DNA of 64,000 bases, taken from assembly GCA_034003325.1 (NCBI GenBank), contig JAVEYW010000001.1:95838-159837 (forward strand), in the 5' to 3' direction. A program made the translations under genes and the position numbers. The DNA is from Desulfobacterales bacterium (GTDB lineage: Bacteria; Desulfobacterota; Desulfobacteria; Desulfobacterales; JAFDDL01). Below the pieces are notes generated by a model. That model was not told the origin of the DNA and searched no databases. It saw only the letters and a program-made list of their open reading frames with translations. Positions 8,901 to 17,929 of this stretch are shown in pieces. Each line of letters opens with the position of its first letter. Position 1 is the first letter of the stretch.

Positions 8901-10049
8901 CTACGAAAACAGTATGTTGTGGTAAAGCGTATCATACTTTTTGGCCAATGCCGCGATCGAATAATTTTCCTCGATCATTTTTCGCCCCGTCACACCCATC
9001 GATTTGATGTCTACTTCTGATATCCTGGAAAATATACGCTCAAGGCTTTCGGGTCTGGAGAGGTCAAAAAGATAGCCAGTCGTGCCGTCTTGTATCAGTT
9101 CATTGGCGCCGCTCACTCCGGTAACGATACACGGAACTTCCGAGGACAAGCTTTCAAGCACAACATTCGGCATGCCTTCACTTTTAGATGGAAGAATAAA
9201 AATATCCGCGGCCTGATAATAGATTTCTATGTTTTCAATAGGGTCAGCCATTTTGAGATGTTCAGGGTTATTGGATGCCAATTCTTTTAGATAGGTATAA
9301 AATTTCCCCTGATGGTCTTCCCGACTTTGAGGCCCGATAACCAACAGGAACGCGCGGCTATGAAGAGCTGCGTTGGCCACCCACTGCTCCATTAGCCAAC
9401 CAATATTTTTCCGATGGTCAAAGACCCCTACTGAAAGAGCGATCAGCCGTTCAGCGGGCAACCCAAGTACTTCTCTTAAGTGATACTTCTCGGATGGCGG
9501 AACAGGCTTGAATCGATTTGTATCAACACCGTTGGGCATATGATGAATTCGATCAGCGGGCAATCCTGATTGTTTAAATTCAGCGGCAAGATCCCGGCTG
9601 ATTGCGATATACGCATTAACCATCTTTAAGAAAAAGTACTGAATCATACCGGTTATCGAACCTTTGATGCCAAACAAATCGTTTTCTGCCAAACTGGCCT
9701 TAACAAGACTTTTCCATCCCAATATCGCAGCAATCGGCCCGACAATACTGTTAATATAATAAGCGCCATGACTATGAAACACATCAAAGTCACGGCGTCT
9801 GTTGTAAGCGAATAAAAACATGTTTTTCCATATACTGATTTCGGTATGCCGTCCCCTGCCTGGTTTTATCCGCCACACATGAAAGCCCTCTACTACTTCA
9901 TGCCGGCTTAATTCCGGCCGCCCGATTGTCAAAAATTCAATGTGGTGTCCCATTCTTTTTAACATTTTAGCAAGCGAGATTGCCTGCTTTGCGGCCCCGC
10001 TGTATTGCGGCGGGAAATGAGTACTGTACATGAGTATTCTTAACGGCAT
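8901..10049 (-). CDS. GT4 glycosyltransferase
   Basis: Family 4 glycosyltransferase, 382 residues. The start MPLRILMYSTHFPPQYSGAA shows the glycine acceptor loop of the GT-B fold. HMPNGVDTNRFKP begins the donor domain, and IFILPSKSEGMPNVVLESLS carries the EX7E signature. It begins 3 bp after the stop of the GT2 gene at 10053, so the two are likely translationally coupled. It most likely adds one sugar of the exopolysaccharide repeat unit. The family assignment is secure; linkage and donor are unknown. Confidence 0.9.
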   Translation of the reverse strand: MPLRILMYSTHFPPQYSGAAKQAISLAKMLKRMGHHIEFLTIGRPELSRHEVVEGFHVWRIKPGRGRHTEISIWKNMFLFAYNRRRDFDVFHSHGAYYINSIVGPIAAILGWKSLVKASLAENDLFGIKGSITGMIQYFFLKMVNAYIAISRDLAAEFKQSGLPADRIHHMPNGVDTNRFKPVPPSEKYHLREVLGLPAERLIALSVGVFDHRKNIGWLMEQWVANAALHSRAFLLVIGPQSREDHQGKFYTYLKELASNNPEHLKMADPIENIEIYYQAADIFILPSKSEGMPNVVLESLSSEVPCIVTGVSGANELIQDGTTGYLFDLSRPESLERIFSRISEVDIKSMGVTGRKMIEENYSIAALAKKYDTLYHNILFS

Positions 10050-10052
10050 TGA

Positions 10053-11066
10053 TCAGCTCCGAATAAACTCTTTTTCACTTTTACAACTTAACATAGAAAT
10101 CCCATGTGGTTTCCTACCCGCCAAGAAATAGTTACAAGCGAGGAAATATATCAGTCGTATCTTTTCTGGAATTCCGCTGAAATCTTTTTTAATGTAATAA
10201 AAGTACAAAATTCGCCATAATATTTTTAGTATATTTTTATGGATCCGAATATTTTTCATTGAAATTAGGTTGCCATATTCCCGTCTCGTTTTTAACAACG
10301 AGAATACGCGTGAGAAATAAAAGCACACTTCATTGTTTCTAGATAAATTATGCCGGTGCATTCGTCTATGCATTACAATATCATTGATGCACCCTATGCT
10401 GTAGAAAAGTGATATCCGTGTCCAAAGATCGTAATCCTCACCATAACGAAACCGAGGATCAAACGGATAGGTTTTTTCGAAGACCTCTTTCCTTAGCAAG
10501 GCTGTTCCCGTCAATATAAAATTTCTTTCGAGAAGCTGACAAAATGCATTTTTCAATATACCTTGATCAGTGGCATGAGGCGTTCCAAATTTTTTAAAGG
10601 CGGAAGCAAAAGAAGCGCCATCTATGTCAAAAGATCCGGAATCACCAAAAACCAGGTAAACATCAGCATGTCGACACATAAAATCCGTCAGCTTTTTTAA
10701 CGTATCAGGAAGCCAGAGATCATCCGCATCCAAGAAAGCGAGCCATTCCCCCTTCGCCTCCTTTATTCCTCTGTTTCTTGCCGCGGAAGACCCAGCATTT
10801 TTTTGATAAAAGTATCTTATCCGGCGCTGATGGATTGAATTGACCTCTCGCGCATATGCCGCAATGATATTGGCGGTCTCGTCCGTGGACCCGTCGTCAA
10901 CGATAATTACCTCATAGGCTTGAAAACTTTGAGACAACACGCTTTGCAGGGTATCCGCGACATGGTCTTCACCGTTGAATACAGGTATAATAACGCTGAC
11001 GATTGGTGCAGAATCCGTGGTATCGTCCATTGGGCCCGTCATGCGCTTGCCAGGCGTTTCATCCAT
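10053..11066 (-). CDS. GT2 glycosyltransferase
   Basis: Family 2 glycosyltransferase, 337 residues from the first ATG. The GT-A core is recognisable: VSVIIPVFNGEDHV, VIIVDDGSTDET, then AARNRGIKEAKGEWLAFLDADDLW with the DxD site. The first ATG at 11066 overlaps the deacetylase gene by 28 bp; internal ATGs at 11042 and 11030 would remove the overlap, and none has a strong Shine-Dalgarno sequence, so the start is uncertain. Residues 1-20 are not part of the conserved domain. It probably elongates the repeat unit. Confidence 0.87.
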   Translation of the reverse strand: MDETPGKRMTGPMDDTTDSAPIVSVIIPVFNGEDHVADTLQSVLSQSFQAYEVIIVDDGSTDETANIIAAYAREVNSIHQRRIRYFYQKNAGSSAARNRGIKEAKGEWLAFLDADDLWLPDTLKKLTDFMCRHADVYLVFGDSGSFDIDGASFASAFKKFGTPHATDQGILKNAFCQLLERNFILTGTALLRKEVFEKTYPFDPRFRYGEDYDLWTRISLFYSIGCINDIVMHRRMHRHNLSRNNEVCFYFSRVFSLLKTRREYGNLISMKNIRIHKNILKILWRILYFYYIKKDFSGIPEKIRLIYFLACNYFLAGRKPHGISMLSCKSEKEFIRS

Positions 11067-11866
11067 AATTGTTTTTTGATGTATAATAATATCTTAACCC
11101 AGCCGACCTCCGTGTCGGCAAACGCCAATTTGCGTGCGAATGTGGAGAGGTTGTCATGCCCGAAAATGGCGACTCTCCGAACTAAAAAGCGGTTGGTGTC
11201 GCTGCCGGCCCAGCCCGGCTTTGTGGTGCAAGCAATCTTGTAGCCAGCCTTTTTGACCGCCTTGACACAATCATCGTTCAACCGGCCAAAAGGGTAAGCA
11301 AAACTGTATACCGGCCGTGAAATAATGTTCTCCAAATCCTCCTTTGATTTGCAAATCTCCTCATTAATCTTTTCAGAATTTAATTCAGGCAGCTTCGGGT
11401 GTGACCGCGTATGTGAACCGATTTCCATATTCCCTTCAGTCATTTCAACTATCTGAGAAGCGGCAAGCATATCCCTTGCCGCTATATCATTTTCCGGCCA
11501 ACTCGATTGTTTTCCGATATCATTCGTAACGATAAACCAAGTGGCGGTTATCCCATAATCAAGCAAAACGCGGAATCCGAAATCGAAATTATTATTAAAG
11601 CCATCATCGAAAGTTATGATAACGGATTTAACTGGAAAATGCGGATGACTAAACAGGTCTTCAACCTTAAAGGAGTGCCATCCTTCATTTTTAAGAAATT
11701 GAATCTGTCTTTTAAAGCTGTCGTGAGAAACGGCCCATTTTGTTTTGATGGAAGCCCTATCCTTTTCAATTGAATGATACATTAAAACAACCGGTCCACG
11801 ACCGTTACTAATTGGAATTAAACCGGCATTCTTAAAAATTCTGCGGGAAATAGGATCGATAGCCAT
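11039..11866 (-). CDS. Polysaccharide deacetylase (CE4/NodB-like)
   Basis: NodB-homology (carbohydrate esterase 4) protein, 275 residues, expected to remove N-acetyl groups from an amino sugar. Motif 1 is ITFDDGFNNNF, with the catalytic base and metal Asp; motif 2 is GSHTRSHP, supplying the two metal-binding histidines; FAYPFGRLND is motif 3. No signal peptide is evident, so it may act in the cytoplasm or membrane-bound by other means. The gene starts 8 bp after the flippase and its 3' end overlaps the GT2 gene. It is distinct from the exosortase-type deacetylase at 24038. Confidence 0.87.
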   Translation of the reverse strand: MAIDPISRRIFKNAGLIPISNGRGPVVLMYHSIEKDRASIKTKWAVSHDSFKRQIQFLKNEGWHSFKVEDLFSHPHFPVKSVIITFDDGFNNNFDFGFRVLLDYGITATWFIVTNDIGKQSSWPENDIAARDMLAASQIVEMTEGNMEIGSHTRSHPKLPELNSEKINEEICKSKEDLENIISRPVYSFAYPFGRLNDDCVKAVKKAGYKIACTTKPGWAGSDTNRFLVRRVAIFGHDNLSTFARKLAFADTEVGWVKILLYIKKQLWMKRLASA

Positions 11867-11874
11867 TTAAAACC

Positions 11875-13389
11875 TTATGGTTTAACGTTAAATAGCTTAT
11901 AGGTCATGCGACTATAAAGTTCTATAAACATAGTTGAGCATGCCTGAAAAGCAATATTTGCCGAGAAATAACGGCCATATATTAACAGCCAGCCTAAATA
12001 AACGGAGAAAACGAAGAAAGAGATCAGCAGAAAATGCCACGGGCTTGTAGAAGGCAAAAAACCGGTTAAACCGTAACCAACCACGCCAGCTACAATGTAA
12101 GCTATCGCGCTTGCCGTAATTGCTGGCGCCAGGGTTATTACGATATCCTTGATTTTTAGTTTTAGGTGGGATCTCATCAACATTCTTTGCATTAGCACGA
12201 CGATCAATACTGCTCGGATGGCTATACCGGCGGAAATACCCGTTAAGCCCCAGCGAATAAAGATGAATACAATCAAGACCGTAGATACGGCTTTAAAAAC
12301 AACGATGGGAGTTTCTTTGATGATTAAGTTCTGCGCGGTCGCCAGCGCCCCCATGGTGGTTGAAATGACGATAAAAAACGACCCAAGCGCCATCACCTTC
12401 AATGGTACCGCAGCCGGAAGCCATTTGTCGCCATATAGCGTTGCGATAAACGCGTCGGCATTAATGGTGAATATGACCAAAAACGGAAACACCACTAGCG
12501 CCATGGCGCAAAGAATTTTATGAAACATCCGCACACTGTGGTTAATATCATGCTGAATTTTTGACAAACCGGTGAAAAATAGCTGATAAAGTCTAGAAGT
12601 AATTTCAACAACAGGCATCCGCGCCAGATTGTACGCACGATTGTATATCCCCAGACTGCCCGCCCCGAGCATGCTGCCGATCATCATGTTGTCCACCCGG
12701 TCGGCAAACAAACCGATACTATTGTTTAAGTGTATAATGAATCCAAAACGCATCAACGGTTTAACTTTTGAAAAAGCAAATGCAAGCAGTGGTTTCCACG
12801 GTGCCGAAAAAGACATAAGAATAGTTGAGAACAAAGAGGATAAAATGCCGCTTATCACAAGGCAATAGGGGCCGAAGCCAACATAGGCAAGCGCAATGCT
12901 TATCGCAATAGAAATAAAGGATACGATTATCTGAATTCTACTAATGGTTCGATAGTCCAGCTTTCGGCGAAGAATACTGCCGTTTATGGACATATAAGGC
13001 AGTATAAAAAAATTAACGCACATGCATTGTAAAATGAGAGTGAACCGGGTATCATCATAGAAATGTTGGAGAAAACCAGATGCAATAAAAATAAGCAGCG
13101 TGCAAATGACCGCCATTGCTTCCATCACCCAGAAGGCGGAGTCCCATTGATCTTTTGACACGCTTTTTGCTTGCAAAAATGCCACCGGGATGCCCAACAC
13201 GACTTGTTTTTGCATAATAGCCGAAAAAGCTGTGGCGGCATAAAATACGCCGAAATCGCTAGGTGACAGAATTCGGGCAAGAACAATACCCGCACCGAAC
13301 TGTACACAGGCTTGAATCGCACCTTGTATGTAGAGCCAAGCAGCACTACTCTGCATTTGTTTGCTCAGATTATCGCCACTTAACGCCAT
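11875..13389 (-). CDS. Polysaccharide flippase (Wzx/MOP superfamily)
   Basis: Polytopic membrane protein of 504 residues in the polysaccharide-exporter branch of the MOP superfamily, closest in character to WzxC-type proteins. The N-terminus SSAAWLYIQGAIQACVQFGAGIVLARILSPSDFGVF carries the typical first helix and the LxPxxFG signature (seen here as ARILSPSDFGVF). About 12-14 hydrophobic segments follow. It should flip lipid-linked repeat units to the periplasmic side of the inner membrane. The deacetylase gene follows 8 bp later. Confidence 0.9.
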   Translation of the reverse strand: MALSGDNLSKQMQSSAAWLYIQGAIQACVQFGAGIVLARILSPSDFGVFYAATAFSAIMQKQVVLGIPVAFLQAKSVSKDQWDSAFWVMEAMAVICTLLIFIASGFLQHFYDDTRFTLILQCMCVNFFILPYMSINGSILRRKLDYRTISRIQIIVSFISIAISIALAYVGFGPYCLVISGILSSLFSTILMSFSAPWKPLLAFAFSKVKPLMRFGFIIHLNNSIGLFADRVDNMMIGSMLGAGSLGIYNRAYNLARMPVVEITSRLYQLFFTGLSKIQHDINHSVRMFHKILCAMALVVFPFLVIFTINADAFIATLYGDKWLPAAVPLKVMALGSFFIVISTTMGALATAQNLIIKETPIVVFKAVSTVLIVFIFIRWGLTGISAGIAIRAVLIVVLMQRMLMRSHLKLKIKDIVITLAPAITASAIAYIVAGVVGYGLTGFLPSTSPWHFLLISFFVFSVYLGWLLIYGRYFSANIAFQACSTMFIELYSRMTYKLFNVKP

Positions 13390-13454
13390 AAACCTTCCTC
13401 GGAATTCAATATTGGCAACCCGCTTTCATTAACAAATAAGTAATTGTAACAACG

Positions 13455-13988
13455 TTAATGTTTTTTAACTTTTTTATTCTGTTTCATAATACTGACCGCT
13501 TTATCATAATAAAATACCGCTTGGTCTCCTTTTCCTAATTGAGTCAAAATGACGCCTTTTCGATAATATATCTCAGGTAACAGTATAAAATTAGGGCTAA
13601 CATGTTCAATCATGTAGTCCAAATTTCGCGATGCATAATCGAGAAGAAACTCCCTATCGCCAAGGCCTTGATTAACCCTGTTCATTGCATTTAAGGCATT
13701 GCAATAATGATGAATATGAATAAAGTCCTTGCCCAATTTTTTCTTCCAAAGTTCCGTCTTACGCTCTAACTCTGCTGAACGATACCCCTTTCGTTTTCGT
13801 GCCTCACAATAACCTGGTAATATTTTATATTCAAATTCTGTAATATCGGAAGGGATGTTGCCGCCAAAAGCTTTTGCGCGCTGATCGGCTTCTAACCCAT
13901 TGGCTTCGGGTATGGGTAAGCATGTCATGGATAATGCGAACACCAAGAGCAATATTATTTTGTTTTTATAAAAGAATAGTGCAAGCAT
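13455..13988 (-). CDS. Exported TPR-like protein, unknown function
   Basis: Predicted secreted protein of 177 residues. Residues 1-32 form a signal peptide with a hydrophobic core IILLLVFALSMTCLPIP. The mature part contains LPGYCEAR, a W, then FIHIHHYCNALNAMNRV, a pattern of paired cysteines and histidines I recall from TPR-containing proteins near exopolysaccharide genes. The C-terminus ILLPEIYYRKGVILTQLG ... AVFYYDKAVSI looks like one or two TPR helices pairs. Its partner and role are unknown. It stands between sulfotransferase 3 and the flippase on the same strand. Confidence 0.6.
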   Translation of the reverse strand: MLALFFYKNKIILLLVFALSMTCLPIPEANGLEADQRAKAFGGNIPSDITEFEYKILPGYCEARKRKGYRSAELERKTELWKKKLGKDFIHIHHYCNALNAMNRVNQGLGDREFLLDYASRNLDYMIEHVSPNFILLPEIYYRKGVILTQLGKGDQAVFYYDKAVSIMKQNKKVKKH

Positions 13989-14067
13989 TTACTTTCCTCC
14001 ATGCAATCGACAAAAAACGTCTTAAAGTATTTTGAAAGATTAATTTTTAGCAGTTATATCTGTTTGA

Positions 14068-14958
14068 TTACTCTATTTGCCATTCAGATTCATCTCTATA
14101 CCACGGCAAATCATATTCAAAGTAAACTTTTTTTATTTGTTCAAGCTGCTGAATGCTTAACCTGTTTTTCCATGCATATACTATTTTCTGGGTATCTCTG
14201 AATATATTATGATTGCTTTCGCTTTCGACAGGATTCATCGTGTTTTTTAAAAATTTATCGACATCATTATTCCAATCTAATTTTAGAAAGTTAAAGACCA
14301 TTTTAAACATCTCAACCGGCGCGGCACATAGTTCTTCATATTTTATAACTATATAATCAGTTGTATTTTTGATGTTCATAAATGCGGCTTTTGTTGCAGA
14401 TGCCTGCAAGACTGAAACATCAAATATATAAGTCTTATAGTCCGATTTGGCCCATAAACTTAGAAAACTAGACACGATTCCCGCTGGGTGCCTTAACAAA
14501 AGTATAATTTGAGGATCATAGTTATCAATATAATAATGACACAGCAAGGGAGTAACTTCCTTTATGAATAATCTTTTGTTGGACCTTTTTAAAAGGCTCC
14601 AGTCTGATGCGTCAGTAATTTTTTTTTCAAAGGACGGAATGCCCCTAAAAGACTTATCGAATATTTTTTCGAACACTTTTGGCGGATGGCCGCCTTTTTT
14701 GATATGGAACCTCGCTGGGGTTATTCCATACTTAAGTACCGATTGTGTGACAGGTTCATCTAAGTAGAGGAGGTCTGGGGACTGTGATATAATTTTTGCA
14801 GTCCAGGAAGAACCACTTCTCGGCATGGAAAGGAGAAGAATGGGTCTTCCCTTACAAGGTATGCGCTTCCCTATTAATTCAGATAACAAACCAAAACGGG
14901 CCCATGCGGTATTTGCTATGTATTTTGTATATTCGATCAGCTCGTGATGTGATGGCAT
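14068..14958 (-). CDS. Sulfotransferase 3
   Basis: Sulfotransferase-family protein of 296 residues. The phosphosulfate-binding loop is PILLLSMPRSGSSWTAKII at residues 38-56, and the 3'-phosphate-binding segment is IILLLRHPAGIVSSFLSL near residue 150. It resembles sulfotransferase 1 at both motifs more than it resembles sulfotransferase 2. The surrounding DNA is AT-richer than the core genes. It lies between the asparagine-synthase-like gene and the TPR-like gene. The acceptor sugar is unknown. Confidence 0.86.
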   Translation of the reverse strand: MPSHHELIEYTKYIANTAWARFGLLSELIGKRIPCKGRPILLLSMPRSGSSWTAKIISQSPDLLYLDEPVTQSVLKYGITPARFHIKKGGHPPKVFEKIFDKSFRGIPSFEKKITDASDWSLLKRSNKRLFIKEVTPLLCHYYIDNYDPQIILLLRHPAGIVSSFLSLWAKSDYKTYIFDVSVLQASATKAAFMNIKNTTDYIVIKYEELCAAPVEMFKMVFNFLKLDWNNDVDKFLKNTMNPVESESNHNIFRDTQKIVYAWKNRLSIQQLEQIKKVYFEYDLPWYRDESEWQIE

Positions 14959-15083
14959 AGTTCTTTTTGCCTTGATATGATGGAAAAGATATTATGAAAA
15001 AAAAACATCCTTCAACCGCACCTTGCTCACAGGTGCCAGATAGCTCAAGACTTTTCGTGCAACCATCTCATAGATAGGTTGCG

Positions 15084-16958
15084 TTACATGTTTTTTTCAA
15101 GCCAAGATTCCAACAATAAAAGCACCCACAGGTTGTCTCCATAATATGCGGAATCATCTGATTTGAAAGCGCGTTCGATTTCATCTAAAAATTCCATTTT
15201 TACAAACGCTCTAATTTTGGAGCTTTTCGAAAAAAGGGTGTCCCTCATCAGCTCTGCTAATTTTGGATCGGTTTTGAACCACTTGGATATGGGCATACCC
15301 ATTCCATGCTTGGATTTGCTGATAATTTCATCCGGCAGGAACCCCTTCATCGCCCTCTTAAAAATATAGCGATTTTTACCCCATTTTACTTTTAGTGTTG
15401 GTGGAATAGTAGTTGTGAAATCAACAAGATCTCTGTCCAACAGCGGATACCGTACCTGAAGTCCCGCCGCTTCTACCATCTGGGTTACCTTTCTAAGATC
15501 GTTGTCCGTGATGGTGAACTTCATATCGATATAAAGCAATCGATCCGTGTCATGGGAAGGCGCCACTCGGTTATAATGTTCCTGGGCCAGCGCCATAAAG
15601 CAATCGGGGTTGAAACCTTCCAGAAAATCCGGCCGAAAAACCGCCTCGGCACCAATTTCCTCCAGTAGATTATAGGAGAAAAATCGCCTCGGATTTCGAA
15701 GAGTTGATCTTTTCACATAATTTTTGGCTTTTTGAAAAACTCCTTTACCCGGCATTCGATTCAGAAACGGTTCCAGCAGATTCTGACGAATACTATTCGG
15801 CAGCATAAAATAGTTTTCAAATACCAAATTTTTCACATACCGTTCATTGCCGCCAAAAATTTCATCTCCACCGTCACCGCCAAGCAACATGTTTACGCCG
15901 GCTTCGCCAGCGGTCTTTGCGCAGTAGAATGCCGGCACCACGGAGGCATTGCCAAAAGGTTCATCATAAATTTGTGGCAGCTTATCCACCAAATTTATAA
16001 CGTCTTCAGGGGTAACAAGATATTCGTGTTGCTTTGCCCCAAACCGGCGAACAGCGATGCGCGCATAATCGAGCTCGTTGTATTTCGGATCATCGAACCC
16101 AATTGAAAATGTTTTAACCGGCTTTCCCGTGATTTTCGTAAAATATCCGACAACAGAACTGGAATCAGTGCCACCGGACAAGAAACAACCGGTTTTTTCT
16201 GGCTCCGAAACAAGCGCGTAACGCCTGACCGCCTCTTCAATCCGACAGGGTATTTCCCGCACCCAATGGGCTTCTCCGATGCGATTTTCCGGTTGATACC
16301 GAATGTCGTAATGGGTAAAAGGCCTTATTTCTTTTTTAAACCAACGAAGCCCCTTTCCAGGCTCCAGCTTCCGAATTGATTTATAAATCGTCACCGGGCT
16401 GCATACAGCCTGAAAAAAAAGATAGTGATAGATGGCTTCGGGGTCGATATCCCGCGATACCTCCGGCACCAGCAGCAACTGACGGATTCTGGATGCGGCA
16501 ACAAAGCAATTCAAATGCGTTGCATAAACCACCGGGCGAATACCATAGAAATCCGTGACAACCATTAACTCATTTTTTTTATTATCCCAGATAGCAAAGG
16601 CAAAGGCACCGCGAAGACGATCGATGAAGTCTATTCCGAACTTGAGATAGAGTTTCCATATCAATAGCCCTATATCCGCAAAGGGTTTTTCGGGTGTGCC
16701 GATAAGCTGCCAAAGTTCTGCTTCGTTTGTAAGATCAACGTCATACGCGACGGCACCGTTTTCATCGGTCCACAGCCCCTGTCCGGGAAACTCATTCCAC
16801 GCGGCCAAAACGACCTGAGAGTGAGAAAAACTGATTGTTTTGGCACCCGAACCGTTTAGCCTGTTTGTTATTTCCGCAAGATCTTTTGAGCTGTTTTTTA
16901 TAATTAAAAATCCGCCCATGGGAATGGAGGGTTGGGTCATCATTGTTTTAACCTTCAA
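15084..16958 (-). CDS. Asparagine-synthase-like protein lacking Cys nucleophile
   Basis: Two-domain protein of 624 residues with the layout of class B asparagine synthetases. These proteins are common in exosortase loci as amidotransferases that may amidate uronic acids. The N-terminal Ntn-type domain keeps the fold marker GAFAFAIWDNKKNEL, but the protein begins MTQPSIPMGGF with no Cys after the initiator Met, so the glutaminase nucleophile is missing. The synthetase domain is intact: FLSGGTDSSSVVGY is the PP-loop and LLGGDGGDEIFGG the second nucleotide motif. Ammonia may therefore be taken directly, or the enzyme may do other adenylate chemistry. The first ATG overlaps the acyltransferase gene by 11 bp; ATGs 5-6 codons in are alternatives. 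Confidence 0.82.
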   Translation of the reverse strand: MKVKTMMTQPSIPMGGFLIIKNSSKDLAEITNRLNGSGAKTISFSHSQVVLAAWNEFPGQGLWTDENGAVAYDVDLTNEAELWQLIGTPEKPFADIGLLIWKLYLKFGIDFIDRLRGAFAFAIWDNKKNELMVVTDFYGIRPVVYATHLNCFVAASRIRQLLLVPEVSRDIDPEAIYHYLFFQAVCSPVTIYKSIRKLEPGKGLRWFKKEIRPFTHYDIRYQPENRIGEAHWVREIPCRIEEAVRRYALVSEPEKTGCFLSGGTDSSSVVGYFTKITGKPVKTFSIGFDDPKYNELDYARIAVRRFGAKQHEYLVTPEDVINLVDKLPQIYDEPFGNASVVPAFYCAKTAGEAGVNMLLGGDGGDEIFGGNERYVKNLVFENYFMLPNSIRQNLLEPFLNRMPGKGVFQKAKNYVKRSTLRNPRRFFSYNLLEEIGAEAVFRPDFLEGFNPDCFMALAQEHYNRVAPSHDTDRLLYIDMKFTITDNDLRKVTQMVEAAGLQVRYPLLDRDLVDFTTTIPPTLKVKWGKNRYIFKRAMKGFLPDEIISKSKHGMGMPISKWFKTDPKLAELMRDTLFSKSSKIRAFVKMEFLDEIERAFKSDDSAYYGDNLWVLLLLESWLEKNM

Positions 16959-17892
16959 ATTTGGCTACAAGCGCATGGGAAACAAAGTTAACGCCCCTTG
17001 ACAAAAAAACGACTAGGGTAAGAGAGATGATAAAATCAATGATTCGTATTTGGGTCGGCGTCACGGATAAATACGAATGAAGAAGATAAATTTCAAAAAT
17101 ACAGCCGGTAAACGGGGACATTATTTGATACCATTTATCAGAAATGACTACATCGCAGGTAGAAAATATAAGTGAAACCGAAAACAAAAGAAGCAGAAAA
17201 AAATTGAGGGCGCTGAACTTAAAAAAAATGTTCAGTCCCATCATAATCAAAAAAAAAATTACTGAAAACAACCTGCCGGTTTTTGGCGGCATCTTCATCC
17301 CGTTTTTTCCCGTCAATACTCCCAGAATAAAGCCACATGCCGTGAGCCATAACGCATGCCCATAGCCATGGTAACCGTTGAGGTAATATGCCGCAAAAAC
17401 AAAAGCAATTGAAGTTATAACCATTGCTTTTTTATTGAGTTTTTCTAAAAAAGGGTAAACCAGATAAAAGAGCAGAAGCAACGTGAGAAACCACATACCT
17501 CTACCGAATGGGCTAATATTGTTTATATAAAACCAGTTTAGCAGCCCATTAAGCCCCAGGATATTGATCAGGGTATGCCACGACCATAGGCCCTGCTTGT
17601 TTTGAACCATGAAAAGCAAGAACAGCACGGCATTGATCACACAGAAACTCGCACCAAGTCTTTTAAGCTTGTTGGTCCAGAATTTTTTTATGCTGTATGC
17701 GCCTGTGTATTTTACGGAGGTAAATAAACCTGATGAAAAACTAAAAATCAGCAACCCTACCGTGACGGGTATCCACAAAATCGGTATTTCATGGAAAAAA
17801 TGCCCGCAAAAGACCATTAAAATCGAAAATAATTTTAATACGCTAAAATTACGGCTGATATTGGTATTTATGTTCAAAAAAACCTGTCTCAT
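16948..17892 (-). CDS. Membrane acyltransferase (family 3-like)
   Basis: Polytopic membrane protein of 314 residues resembling acyltransferase family 3 (the OafA/NodX type). The N-terminus LKLFSILMVFCGHFFHEIPILWIP supplies the first helix with a histidine at the position usual for the catalytic H. About ten hydrophobic segments follow, with GRGMWFLTLLLLFYLVYP in the middle. Such proteins O-acetylate or otherwise acylate exopolysaccharides from the cytoplasmic side. It is slightly short for the family. Its 3' end overlaps the asparagine-synthase-like gene. Confidence 0.72.
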   Translation of the reverse strand: MRQVFLNINTNISRNFSVLKLFSILMVFCGHFFHEIPILWIPVTVGLLIFSFSSGLFTSVKYTGAYSIKKFWTNKLKRLGASFCVINAVLFLLFMVQNKQGLWSWHTLINILGLNGLLNWFYINNISPFGRGMWFLTLLLLFYLVYPFLEKLNKKAMVITSIAFVFAAYYLNGYHGYGHALWLTACGFILGVLTGKNGMKMPPKTGRLFSVIFFLIMMGLNIFFKFSALNFFLLLLFSVSLIFSTCDVVISDKWYQIMSPFTGCIFEIYLLHSYLSVTPTQIRIIDFIISLTLVVFLSRGVNFVSHALVAKFEG

Positions 17893-17929
17893 TTTTTTAA
17901 ACGCTCATTCCAGTGAACCACTTTCAACA

